Part shown: positions 1-10,465 of the stretch, in pieces
Layout of the letters: each line of letters begins with the position of its first letter
How positions within the stretch are numbered: position 1 is the stretch's first letter
DNA from: Albugo candida
Taxonomy: Eukaryota > Oomycota > Peronosporomycetes > Albuginales > Albuginaceae
Assembly: GCA_905220665.1 (NCBI GenBank)
Contig: CAJNAR010000152.1
Coordinates: 620,001-684,000 of the forward strand
Direction of reading: 5' to 3'
Length of the DNA stretch: 64,000 nt
The notes under the pieces: generated by a model
Told to the model about the DNA's origin: nothing
Database searches by the model: none
Seen by the model: only the letters and a program-made list of their open reading frames with translations
Position numbers and translations under genes: made by a program

Positions 1-138
1 CCTTATGAGAAAAAAACTAAAAGAATGGTACGATATCGTTTGTCGCTACTTGTTATTAGCGCAGTACGCCTGAAAGAATTCTCCGTAGGCAATCTAAGGC
101 CTCTGCAGTCTGTGAACAAATTGAGTTGATATTGAGGT

Positions 139-556
139 GTGGCTACAAATTTCGTTTGTCATCACGATTCTAAACTTTGCAATAGTCGTGCAACGAAAAC
201 CGTTGAAGAAAACATTGCACGAGAAGAGAACATTCATTCCAAGATCAAGGCTGCGACCGAGCGAAATAGGGGCAACGATAGCCGAATGAACGTGGACGAT
301 GGGACTGGAGAATCCAGCCCAGGGACACGAAAGACAAGGTATCTTATTTAATTATCCATCGAGATTATGTTGACGTGATAACATTTCCAGCGCAATGAAG
401 CAACGATCGCAAGGGTTGATGACTCGCAAACGCGTCTAAGGCAAGCTTTTTGGGTGCTAATTCTGGCTTATCTCAACGACTTCCTAGTAGAACGAAAGTG
501 AAGCTCACAGCAAAAAGGACGAGAGTCATCGCAAAGATACGGCGCAATCGAGATAA
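139..556 (+). CDS. Possible 3' part of a small hydrophilic protein (tentative)
   Basis: I do not recognise this gene. An open frame begins just after an AG at 135-136, so it is more likely an exon than a start. It is rich in Glu, Lys, Arg and Asn. Two plausible GT-AG introns (about 337-391 and 438-492) join it in phase to two further short exons ending in a TAA at 554-556. This would give a Ser/Lys/Arg-rich tail. The 5' end is not resolved and may lie outside the window. A short ORF starting at the ATG at 24 has a mildly hydrophobic N-terminus, but I could not join it in phase. The evidence is only composition and splice phase, so this may be no gene at all. Confidence 0.25.
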
Positions 557-700
557 TTCAACAAAATCACGTTCCTTGTATTGTTACAGTCGACCTCACT
601 GTGAGGCTTACGCACAAGTCAGTGTACATTTGTCAGCAGGTTGAGTGGGTGGGTGTACTTGCTAGCTCACTCTAATGCTGTCTCCTGAAAGCTCCTGAAT

Positions 701-1986
701 TCAGTCATCGTATTCGATAGCTGGTATTCGAAATTTGCTAAACAATATCACTGGACGATCCCATTGTGTCACACCAAAGGTCTTCCGATACCTGAATTGG
801 CCTTTTGGAGCAAGCAAGTGGTGCTCAATAGCCTCTGCAATGTTGTGTTTGAGTTGAATTTTGTAAAAGCTTCCAGGAACAACTTGCCGAAGACGCTTCA
901 ATCTCTTCTCGGCATGCCTGTGTGTTATCAAACTTATGAGTCATGTAATGATTACTGCTACTACTATACCTGTAGCATTTCCATTTCTGCAGTTCGACAA
1001 GCAAATGATCAGTCGAGTCGGATAAATATTGCAGAAATTGTTCTAGACCATCATCACCATGGTTTATATGAATCCACATGAGTACACTAAAACACGTCAC
1101 AAGTGTGAATCGAGCTTGACCATCCGTCTGACCGTTGCAATTCTCCCGACAAAAAGTTTGCAATAGTCTATTTGACGCAACTGTATCAACCAAGTCTCCA
1201 GTCTTGAAACAAATAACGTCACCACCAATAGCATCGACAGTTTTCATGGTGGCCTTCTTGATCAACTTGGAATCAATATCGACCCCAAGCACGAATAAAT
1301 GTCGTCGGCTTTTCTCTTCTTCCGCTAGGCTTTTTTTAATAGGTGGAGGAGGTGTGTTCTGCGCAACGCACGTCAGCACCGACAAAGCGCTCTCAGCCGC
1401 TAGCGCTTTTGCTACTCGCTTTGAGATACCTGATCCGCCCGCAAGAAGCTGATCGTTTCTGTAGACGCTGCATTGATACCATTTTTGACCGCTTTCAACC
1501 TCCTCAGTTTTAAACCGAAAATTAATGTTGATTTTTTGGCGCTGACTAAGATCATTTAGTCTGCTAACACATGATATATCAAAGCTTTTCGCTTCACGTT
1601 CATGACCCGAATCAGAAAACTCGTCTATTCCTACTAGCCTTCGATACAATGCGATGGTCAAATTGCCTACTTGTAACCTTGCATCAGGTGACAGGTCTAT
1701 TGAAAGCAGTGGATATTGTCAAACCTTCATTACAGCCAACATCAAGGAGAAAAGCAGGCCTTCCAGCATCTTGTTCGGGAATACGAAACAGATAATTTCG
1801 GAGTGCTTGAATAGTATCTTGGTTTAAAAAGCGCAAACGTTCGCTGACGAGATTGAAGCGGTAATAGGAAGGAAAATTACCAAAGACATGACCACTTTCG
1901 TCAATAGAATAAGTTTCAGTACTATCGTTTTCGTGAGCAGTTTCACTATCATCTTTTTTCGAATTCGAATGAGCGGCTTTCGTCAT
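701..1986 (-). CDS. BCDIN3D/MePCE-type RNA 5'-phosphate methyltransferase with inserted dsRNA-binding domain
   Basis: Three exons (1986-1725, 1666-970, 917-701) join in phase to about 391 residues. The fold is the Bin3 family: an N-terminal YRF...ER.RFLN element, SAM motif I (LLDVGCNEGNLTIALY, with its split codon restored by splicing), an acidic GVDID strand, and the family blocks CFSVLMWIHINHGDDGL and LLVELQKWKCYR, ending with a W-DRP strand. Known family members O-methylate the 5' phosphate of small RNAs such as pre-miRNA, tRNA-His (BCDIN3D) or 7SK (MePCE). Between motif I and the GVDID strand, residues about 121-185 form a dsRNA-binding domain with the typical GGSGISKRVAKALAAESAL helix. 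A proline run and charged linker follow. The insertion sits where human BCDIN3D has a short loop, so the methyltransferase core is intact and the domain probably supplies RNA binding. The family and the insertion are clear; the substrate is unknown. Confidence 0.88.
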
Positions 1987-2356
1987 AAGATATGCGAGGG
2001 ATCGATATTGATATCAAGAAATATTAGCACTAACATATTCATATGTAATTCGAATGGAGCTGCTCGCTCAGTTATACGTATACGTCACGTCGGGCTAATC
2101 GTTCATTCGCACTGATCGAATTGGTGCACATCTACAAGGACTACATTAAACTACTTCTGAGACAAATTTAATTCGACATTGTTGAATACTACATGTGATT
2201 TTATTTTCCGTCATCGCAAAGCATATAAAAACGTAGATCGATTGCTAATGTTTAGAACCTGCCGCAATATTTTTGAAAACAACAACGGTGACCATTAGTC
2301 TTTTACTGACGTAAAAAGCCTGAGATGCAGGTGCTGACGACCACTAAAGTCTGAAC

Positions 2357-2671
2357 ATGGTGGCAGCTATTTTCGGGAAAGGACAGCTGGCTACTTGGTA
2401 TCGTAAAGTACTGGCCCATGTTCTGAATCGACACTCATTTTGGGAAGATCCAGTGAAAAATGACGTGTACGTAGTCATCGCTTGCGACAGCTACTTCGAG
2501 TTTTGATTACTTCTGCAAATAACGAGCTTTTTCGGACCACATATTGTTCAAGTTTTAATATAGATGAGCTACGAAGAGTCAGCACACACCGTATCCTTCC
2601 CAGTATACAAATTTGCCAGTATATGTATTATTTATGTATCATCTGGTTGTGACATGAGCAAACGATCGTAA
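2357..2671 (+). CDS. Possible small two-exon protein (tentative)
   Basis: I do not recognise this protein. The ATG opens a basic, aromatic stretch ending in NRHSFWEDPVKND. A donor near 2469-2475 and an acceptor ending TTTAATATAG (near 2562) would join it in phase to a second exon containing SYEESAHTVSFPVYKF and a short hydrophobic run, ending at TAA 2669-2671. Size and composition resemble small mitochondrial membrane subunits, but that is only an impression. The remaining sequence from 1987 to 2849 shows nothing else that I can support. Confidence 0.3.
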
Positions 2672-2849
2672 GACGGTCCAAAATTTCAATCTTTCGAATG
2701 CGTATCAATCAGAACAAATCAGACCAGAGATGATTACTACTTAGTCATCTCAAATTCTTATTTGAGCTCACGTCAACCAAGCTGTGAGCGGCACAGTGTT
2801 GTTACGTGATACCAGAATCACAGCGACACAAGAGGACACACCTTGACTA

Positions 2850-4190
2850 ATGTCACCTAACCAAGCCTTTGGGGCGCCTGATACCATACCTGGCTGGAAG
2901 GATCATCTTTTCACAAATGAGATTTACCTGTCTTCTTCAGTACGAGATGTATTACTGCAGGAAGGAGAGCAAATGGTAACGCAATTGCTGTCTATCGCAA
3001 GATCAACGCGTTCGGTACCATGGGAGCTAGTACAGAGAAAGAATCGCATCTCAATATTCAAGAACAGCGATCAAACCACTATTCATTCGCCTTGCAATAC
3101 TCATGCGGAGAGTACCGCTCATGGGGAGCTGACTGATATTGCAAAATGGAATGTAACCTCAACCACAGACAGCTTTAATGAATTGATGCAGATGATTTCG
3201 GGAGATTTTGTCGAAGGAAAAATACTTGCAAACTTGCTGACTCCGACGGAGTCGGATCCGTATGAATTCATCGGCTTAAGATGGGCATCATTCAAGACCT
3301 CCATTCCAACTGAAGATGACTATAACATGATACTGTTAGAATCTTCAAAATTCACAGTTGATGCATCTGGCCAAAGGATCGCCTGCAGCACCCTCAAATC
3401 AGTCAAGTCGAGTATCGTAGACAAGCTGGTATGTATCCGACAAGACTCCCATTCACTGAGAACGCTTCCACTCACCGGCTTCACTTTTCAAGCGACCGAA
3501 ATTCCACGAAGGATCAAATTTACGTATTCATGTTATTTTGCGACTCCTAATAACTTTCCTAATTGGGCAGTTAATATCGGGATGCAAGTAGAGGTTGAAC
3601 AACGGATTCAGGGAAGAATCAGATTCTTTGAATCTTGTCGAGCAAGAGAAGCTACAGCCGCAGTTACGATGGCAACTCAAAAACACATCGACGATGACCT
3701 TCTGATGCATCATTCGTCGAGGAATGTAAAAGCGGTACCATTTGTGGAACATGTAGCATCAGAGACTGTAATCAAGTCATATAAGGATGGATTTGAATCG
3801 GAGCGTCGTAGTAAAGGCAGAGTATTAAGCCCTATCAAAGATAGCCAATCCGCAACACCTTCAATGTGTGTCTCAACTAGACCTGTCAACAGGAAAGCAT
3901 TATTCGAAGCAATCAGTCAATCACAAAAGCTTATCGCCCAAGCAGAAGCTGCTAACGCATTGGCACAACATGCCCGTGATATGTTCTTGGAGCAATTCAG
4001 TGGAAATAATGCTCTCGATCAAAATAGTCAACACTGCGCGGATAAGCAGCACGGGTTGATTACAGGCTGCGGTACAAAATCGAAGAAATTTTCCATTGAG
4101 CAGCAAGGAACTGATTGTCGGCGGATTCCCGCTCAACGAAGAAATAGTCGACCCTACAATTTAGTTTTAACTCGTCAAGAAGCCTTTTAA
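2850..4190 (+). CDS. START-like domain protein (oomycete type)
   Basis: A single open exon of 446 residues. The first about 290 residues look like the divergent START-like domains abundant in oomycetes. They include a short N-terminal WKDHLF segment, the patch ISGDFVEGKILANLLTPTE, a strand with the GLRWASFKTS motif, and a closing segment with LPLTGFTFQ and a stretch of alternating polar and hydrophobic strands. START domains bind lipids or sterols in a deep pocket. Many oomycete relatives carry a C-terminal FYVE zinc finger; no paired Cys motifs are visible here, so this one appears to lack it. The C-terminal 150 residues are polar, with an Ala/Gln-rich helix near 350-380. The start is the first in-frame ATG. 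The ligand is unknown. Confidence 0.6.
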   Translation: MSPNQAFGAPDTIPGWKDHLFTNEIYLSSSVRDVLLQEGEQMVTQLLSIARSTRSVPWELVQRKNRISIFKNSDQTTIHSPCNTHAESTAHGELTDIAKWNVTSTTDSFNELMQMISGDFVEGKILANLLTPTESDPYEFIGLRWASFKTSIPTEDDYNMILLESSKFTVDASGQRIACSTLKSVKSSIVDKLVCIRQDSHSLRTLPLTGFTFQATEIPRRIKFTYSCYFATPNNFPNWAVNIGMQVEVEQRIQGRIRFFESCRAREATAAVTMATQKHIDDDLLMHHSSRNVKAVPFVEHVASETVIKSYKDGFESERRSKGRVLSPIKDSQSATPSMCVSTRPVNRKALFEAISQSQKLIAQAEAANALAQHARDMFLEQFSGNNALDQNSQHCADKQHGLITGCGTKSKKFSIEQQGTDCRRIPAQRRNSRPYNLVLTRQEAF

Positions 4191-4555
4191 AACTCCAATA
4201 TTATGTTGTTCTTTGTATAAATTTGTACATGAAAGTCTCGCACTCTGTGTGGTAAATCTGATTTGGACAATCTTTGCAATCCGCAGACATCGACAAGGTT
4301 TCCTGTACTTGAATGTATGCATTAAGCATGTTGATGTCAATCCCACATTCCCTAGTCTGTGTAGCTGAAGCATACACCTACTGCTCCAGGTCGGCCGTCA
4401 CTTTTGTTATGCACGCGTTCTATGCGCCCAAAGCGCATGAATAATCATTCATGTATTCATATCAGCAGGATGTAGGTAAAAATATATCGTCCTTGCCGAG
4501 TAGTGACTGTTGAAGATCTTGCCACACCTGCAGCGCGTGTGATTTACCCATCGGA

Positions 4556-7500
4556 ATGTGTGCTTTGTTCTATGACTATAGGGTACAGATACCCGAAGGT
4601 CAACATCAAGTGTGCTGCGAGTGGAATGAATCAGATGCGATCTTGGCAGTAGGGATGGAAAATCACGAGATACATTGCTACACAGATGAGGTGAATAGAA
4701 GACTTATATCGTTAAGTAGATCTTACCATCTTCGTTTTAGGGTGAAAAATGTGTGGGCACTACTTCCCATTCTAGAGCCGCTGATATTGTTGCAATGGCA
4801 TGGCAACCGCGCAGTGGCGCCCTTGCGGTTGGATGGAGTGACGGTATCAAGATTATTTTGAGCTTCATCGGAATAATTTGTGATGTCTTGTCAATAATGA
4901 GTATGTAGGAATGGTATCAGTTTGGCTATACAAAAGTGGACAAGCCCGTGAGGTCAATTCCCCTCATACTACCCGTGTCAACCTCGTAAAGTGGTCCCCG
5001 TCTGGTAATCGGCTTTTCACGTCTGATGAGAATGGACTTTTCGTGGTCTGGAAAGTGGATAGTCGATCACAAATTACGTTGGCGACCCGATACACGCGTC
5101 AAGGGAAGTTCACACATTGTGTGTTTGCGATGAGCGTGGCACAACGAGCGAAAGAGAAAAAGAGGTGAGCAGAAAATGTTTTGGAATGGCTCCATAGTCG
5201 TACTACGTTTTGATTATATATAGCGAGCTTTTTTCACAGCATGTCTGCCCTTCGTTCTTCTTTGGTGGCGAACTTGGATCGGTGCATCACGCTGATGACT
5301 TGGGCCATATCTCGGATTTACAGGTGCTCAATCATGCTATTGATGCAATGGTTTTCAACGAAGAGAACGACAGTCTCATTGTTATCACGAGAGGATCTCA
5401 ATTGATAGTTTTCCAAGTTCAAGCGAACGATAGGAGCGTAAAAGTCACCCACAGAGTGAAATTGAGCCTTGCGGGTGACAATAGTTTACGTGAAGCGAAA
5501 TGGGCTGGAACAGTACTTTTGGCGATTGCCTCTGGAGAATCTTTGATTCGATTTTGGAACGTGCAGACGGAGCAAAGTAGCTTCCTCAGCCTCCCCAAAT
5601 CTGAGAGCATCTTATCACATCAAGTGAACACGATCGATTTTAATGCAAAAAGGCGCATTTTGGCCGCTGGAACAGCACAAGGTTTTATTTTGTTGTGGCG
5701 ATGTACGACAGTGAAGGCTATAACAACAGAAAGTAGCAAACCATACGACAATCTCGACTATCGCTGGGATCTTCTCTTCACCTTTGATCAATCTGTGAGT
5801 GTGTTGAAGATATGCTGGAGCCCCATTTTTCCAGCATTGTATGCCAGCACAGAGAAGGAAGTTCTTTTGCTGCATGAAGGTACTATGCAGCATGTCTTCA
5901 ACCATGATATATCCGTCATACAAAATCGACCGTCATCCTTTGTAATTGAAAAATTTCAGGATGGAACCCTCACACAAAGCATGGTGGAGACAGCCTTCAA
6001 AAGCATAAAAGGAATCTCGCACGATGGACTGTCCGTTGTTGTATGGAATGGGTCACATGCCGAGATTTATGACATACGGAGCAGTCTTGTAAAACGTCTC
6101 AACATTTTTGAATGTTCTTCCAACTCGATAGTATTAAGCGGTGACTCTATTTATCGTACTTCAGGCAATCATGTTGAGATTTGCAACCTGCAGGGTATTG
6201 TAAAAAACACGATCTCATTTACCGAAGCTGAAGGTCAACCACAACTTCTTTCTATCAACAACAAGTTTTTAGCAGTTGGTACTGATCGTTGTTCTATACG
6301 AGTATACGATTTGTCACGTCGTGAACCAAAAGCTACAGGGAGTATGGGAAATTTGTCGGTCGCGCTAGATGGAAACTTGGGATCGAGAGAAAAAGCTGGA
6401 AAGAAAACAAGCGATTTAAGCCACTGCTTTGAGATGTGTATGATATCTGTCAATGCCGACGGAACAAGAGTATGTATCATTGCCGAAAAACTCGAAGGCT
6501 CGATGCATTTTCGACTACCAGCAAGCAAATTGGTTGTGTTCCAAACCGAGCTAAATATTTTTCAGGAATACGATTTTGGGCGAAATCGTATGCTTATTTC
6601 GTCGTACTTTGATCCGCAAGAACCACGACTTCTTGCTTGCGAAACGCGCAAAATCCGCCACGAGCGAGATTCAGCCATGGAGAATTCCACCAAGGGTATT
6701 TCAAACAGCGACATTGGTGCAAGACGGGACGAAGCTGCACAAAGCGGAACAGCTGTTATCGCAGAGAACGAGATAACAATCTTGTTTGCATCGAATGAGC
6801 ATGGCCTTTTGATTCATGATAGTTTCGAGTTGGATCAAAAATACAGCGCATTATTGGGACTTCATGTTCCACGTATCTTCCTTGTCGCTCAGGTAGACGC
6901 AGCCGAAACAGTTTTGACAAATTCAGAAAAGACCGAATCTGCAAGGTCTTCAACAGTATCGTACCTCCGTACAAAGACAATGCGAGACTTTGTCGGATCA
7001 GATAAAATGGATGAAACCTCGAGACAGGCCATGATTGATTTCTGTTATTACATGACAATTGGAAACATGGACGAGGCGTATCGCTCTGTTAAATTGATCG
7101 AAAACGCATCTGTCTGGGAAAATATGGCCCATATGTGTGTCAAGACCAAGCAACTTGATGTTGCTCAAGTATGTTTGGGGAACATGGGTCACGCTCGGGG
7201 AGCCATTGCCGTACAAGATGCCCGACAAGAACCTGAAAGTGAAGCTGCAATCGCTATGGTTGCTATCCAACTCGGCTTGCGAGACGATGCGGCGCGATTG
7301 TATCGTGAGTGTGGAAGGTACGATTTATTGAACAAGCTTTATCGGGCCAGTGGAATATGGTCCAAAGCAATATCTCTTGCTGAGAAAAAAGATCGCATTC
7401 ATCTAAAGAATACACACTATCATTTTGGACGTCATTTCGAGGATCTTGGAGACGTTGATGAAGCTATAAAAGCATACGAAGACGCAGGAACTCATCAAAA

Positions 7501-9166
7501 AGATGTACCAAGAATGCTCTACAAAATGGGTAAAATGGAGCTGTTGAAAAAGTATGTTGACAACAGCAACGATAATGATGCTCTCATTTGGTGGGCACAT
7601 TTTGAAGAAAGTCAAGGTCATTTTGATCGTGCAATAGAGGCATACAAACGTGCCAAAGACTATCTAAGTCTAGTTCGTGTGCTCTGCATCGAAAATGATT
7701 TTCAGCAAGCTGTACAAATTGTGAAAAAAACCGAAAACCGCGCAGCTGCGTACCACTTGGCTCGACAATTTGAGGCAATAAATGACATTGGGAGTGCCAT
7801 TCATTTCTTTGCATTTGGTGGGTGCTATAATCATGCGATTCGCCTTGCAAAGAGCCATCAAATGGATTCGGATCTTATGGCCTTTGCTGTCATGAGCAAA
7901 CCGAGAGAGATACTTGAATGTGCTAGATACTTTGATCAAAAAGGAGAGTATGAGAAAGCAGTGCAATTGTATCATAAAGGAGGAGATGGCTCACAAGCAT
8001 TAGAATTGTGTTTCAAGGCACAACTCTTCGATGAGCTGCATTATCTGACAAAACAATTAGGTATCGAACAAATTCCACAAACATTGCTGAAAAAAAGTAT
8101 CGACTTTTTTGAAAAGAATGATCAGTATGAAAAAGCTGTGCATTTGGGTCTGATGGCGGGCAGAATACTGGAAGCGCTCAATCTTTGCATAAATCATGAC
8201 GTAAGGATTACGGAAGAAATGGCCGAAGAAATGACTCCAGTGAAAGGTGAAGAAAATGCTCTGGATAAAAAACAACGCAACGAAATTCTACTCAAGCTTG
8301 CCAAATGTTGCAAACACCAAGGGTCTTATCATCTTGCGACTAAAAAGTACACACAAGCAGGAAATAAACTCAAGGCTATGAAATGTTTATTGAAATCGGG
8401 TGATGTTGAGAAGGTAATTTTCTTTGCTAATGTCTCGCGCAATCCCGAAATATACGTACTGGCTGGACATTATCTGCAAACCCTAAATTGGCACGAAGAT
8501 GCAGATCTGTTCAAAACCATTGTCAATTTCTACATTAAAGCGAAAGCTCTGGAGCCGTTATCAAGCTTTTATGTGTCTTGTGCTCAGACGGATATTGAAG
8601 ACCATCAGGACTATCATAAAGCAGTCAAATCTCTGCAGGAAGGGATCAAAGTCGTTTCGAAAATATCGGGTTCTAGTAGCAGTGCCCTGCGTGAACGAGT
8701 AACAAGAGGCCTGCAGCGTCGTGTAGAATTGATTGATCGTTTTGTATCGATACAAAATCAAACTTCTTCCAGAAATGATGCAAGCGCCGAGACCATCCCA
8801 TTGCTGGAAGCATTGCTCGAAGAACAAGACCTTGCCGTCACTATCCAAATTGGCGATGCATGTGGGCTACTAGTCAGGTTATGCTATGATGAAAAAAACT
8901 ATGGAAAGTGTGCAGAAGTATTAAGCTTGATGAAGAATGATAAACAGCTAGACGTCAAGAAGTATGTCGATTCGAACGTTTTGCAAGTTCTGAAGGAAAA
9001 GAATTTCTTTCATATTAATGACAAAGCGGGTCGGCAAGTTGGAGTGAAGCGAAATGAACTAGCAGGAAGTAATATGAGGCTCGATGAGGATCATAAAATG
9101 GCCAATTGGGATATGAAGGATGAGGTAGGAGATGAAGTGAATGAAGAAATCGAAGAGGATACGTAG
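4556..9166 (+). CDS. IFT140: Intraflagellar transport protein IFT140
   Basis: Four exons (4556-4690, 4741-4843, 4909-5164, 5224-9166) join in phase to about 1478 residues, close to human IFT140 (1462). The N-terminus has IFT140-type WD40 blades, with ALAVGWSDG, RVNLVKWSPSGNRLFTSDE and a GKFTHCVF element. The large last exon continues with FFFGGELGSVHHADD and a second propeller, then a long array of TPR-like helical hairpins (about 640-1400) including LARQFEAINDIGSAIHFF and SGDVEKVIFFAN. The tail is acidic. IFT140 is a core subunit of IFT complex A, which drives retrograde transport in flagella and ciliary entry of membrane proteins. The apparent frame breaks at the 5' end are introns, not damage. 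The gene points to a flagellated zoospore stage. Confidence 0.95.
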
Positions 9167-9307
9167 GATAAAGTGAACCTAGAGTGCACCAGTCCTTATT
9201 TTTAAAAATAGGGTCCTCCCTTCTTGATTCGGTTAGTATGAACGGTTTCATGTCGCGAAGAAATGCTCGAGTTCTAGTGACTCGTTTTGTATCGCTAAAA
9301 TAGAGCG

Positions 9308-10465
9308 ATGCCGGAGAATCTCGTGCATGAATCGAGCGACATTGATGTCTGCAACACATCATATTGGACTTGCCCTGCATGTAATTGCATCATGGTTGTG
9401 GATTCCGAAGCATTGCAACAAGAATCTGATGCAAGTCCTAAAAATATTGGGACCGAGTTCCATTCGAAAGCCATAGAGGCGAAAAAATTTCCGCGCTGTG
9501 GTGAATGCAATAGGTGACGTGGTATAGTTTATATACATAATCAATACGTTTTGATGATGTTTGTGCACGTTGACAGCAAAATACCGGCTCGAATTGGAAT
9601 CCATGATTTTCAAGCAAAAATTGACGACGAAAAAGAACGCATGATTTCGTGGCAAAATCATACGAACGAAGCAGCGGTGATCTTGCAATCATTCACACGC
9701 GTTTTGTCAGCTCGTCAAGAGTACAATCGGCGCATATACAGGAAAAATCGTATCCTGATGAAAAAGAACGCGGCAGCTACACTTATTCAGAAACGTATTC
9801 GGGGCTTAACATGCAGAAGGCGATGTTTTATCAAGCGATGCTTTTTACTAATCAAAACGATGCATCCATTGATCTTTGTTTATACTTTAACACATCATTC
9901 TGTCGAAGATCACTTTCCGTGGTATAGATGCCAAAGTAATGTGGATAAACTTCATAATAAGTACTGCGCAATTCAGCTTCGGAATGGAACTCTTTGCGCC
10001 ATATTGGCTGCTGAGAATAGTGTGATCGAGTTTTTGAAATACATGCTACTTCGGGAGAGGTATTTGGTCTGCCGGATGCAAGCAGCCTGGAAAGGCTTTG
10101 TTCAACGACGAATGTACCTAAAGCTACACCGAGAGAGAGGTTGGCTGAGATCTTTGCAATTTTCCTATGCAATTAAAATACAGCGAGCATACAGGAGCTA
10201 CGTTGCTAGAGCGCATATCAAAATCATGCGACAAAATAAGCTTCTCGAGAGACACAAGCAGACATATTTATGGGAGAGAAAACAGAGGTTATCAGCGGAA
10301 AAGCTGAGGCAAAGTCACGCACAAATACAGAGCATGTACCAGTTACAATACAGGTATGATCGAACAATGAGACAAGTAGGCGCTCCCGGTTTTAGCATGA
10401 AGGCCGACACCAGTAAAACATTACGAAAGCCACGATCAAGCGCCAAAATATTCTGTATCACATAG
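9308..10465 (+). CDS. Zinc-ribbon and IQ-motif protein
   Basis: Two exons (9308-9513, 9577-10465) give about 364 residues. The N-terminus carries two CxxC pairs, WTCPACNC and, about 45 residues later, RCGECN, which could form a zinc ribbon; the second pair is completed only by splicing. The remainder is basic and helical with several IQ-like motifs (AAVILQSFTRVLSARQEY, AATLIQKRIRGLTCRRR, RMQAAWKGFVQRR, AIKIQRAYRSYVAR). These are calmodulin or light-chain binding sites. The gene starts 140 bp after IFT140 on the same strand. IQ proteins of this composition are common in flagella and centrosomes, and the neighbours favour that, but the role is inference and I know no named orthologue. Confidence 0.72.

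Noticed and set aside
150..180. CHHD sequence considered as an Albugo CHxC effector motif
   Set aside because: The second Cys is missing and no signal peptide precedes it in the same frame.
825..1452. + strand ORFs opposite the methyltransferase gene
   Set aside because: They lack motifs and lie antisense to conserved catalytic blocks.
4556..5230. IFT140 5' region seen as separate short ORFs, suggesting a broken gene
   Set aside because: Three introns in consistent phase join all pieces and give the WD40 motifs in order.
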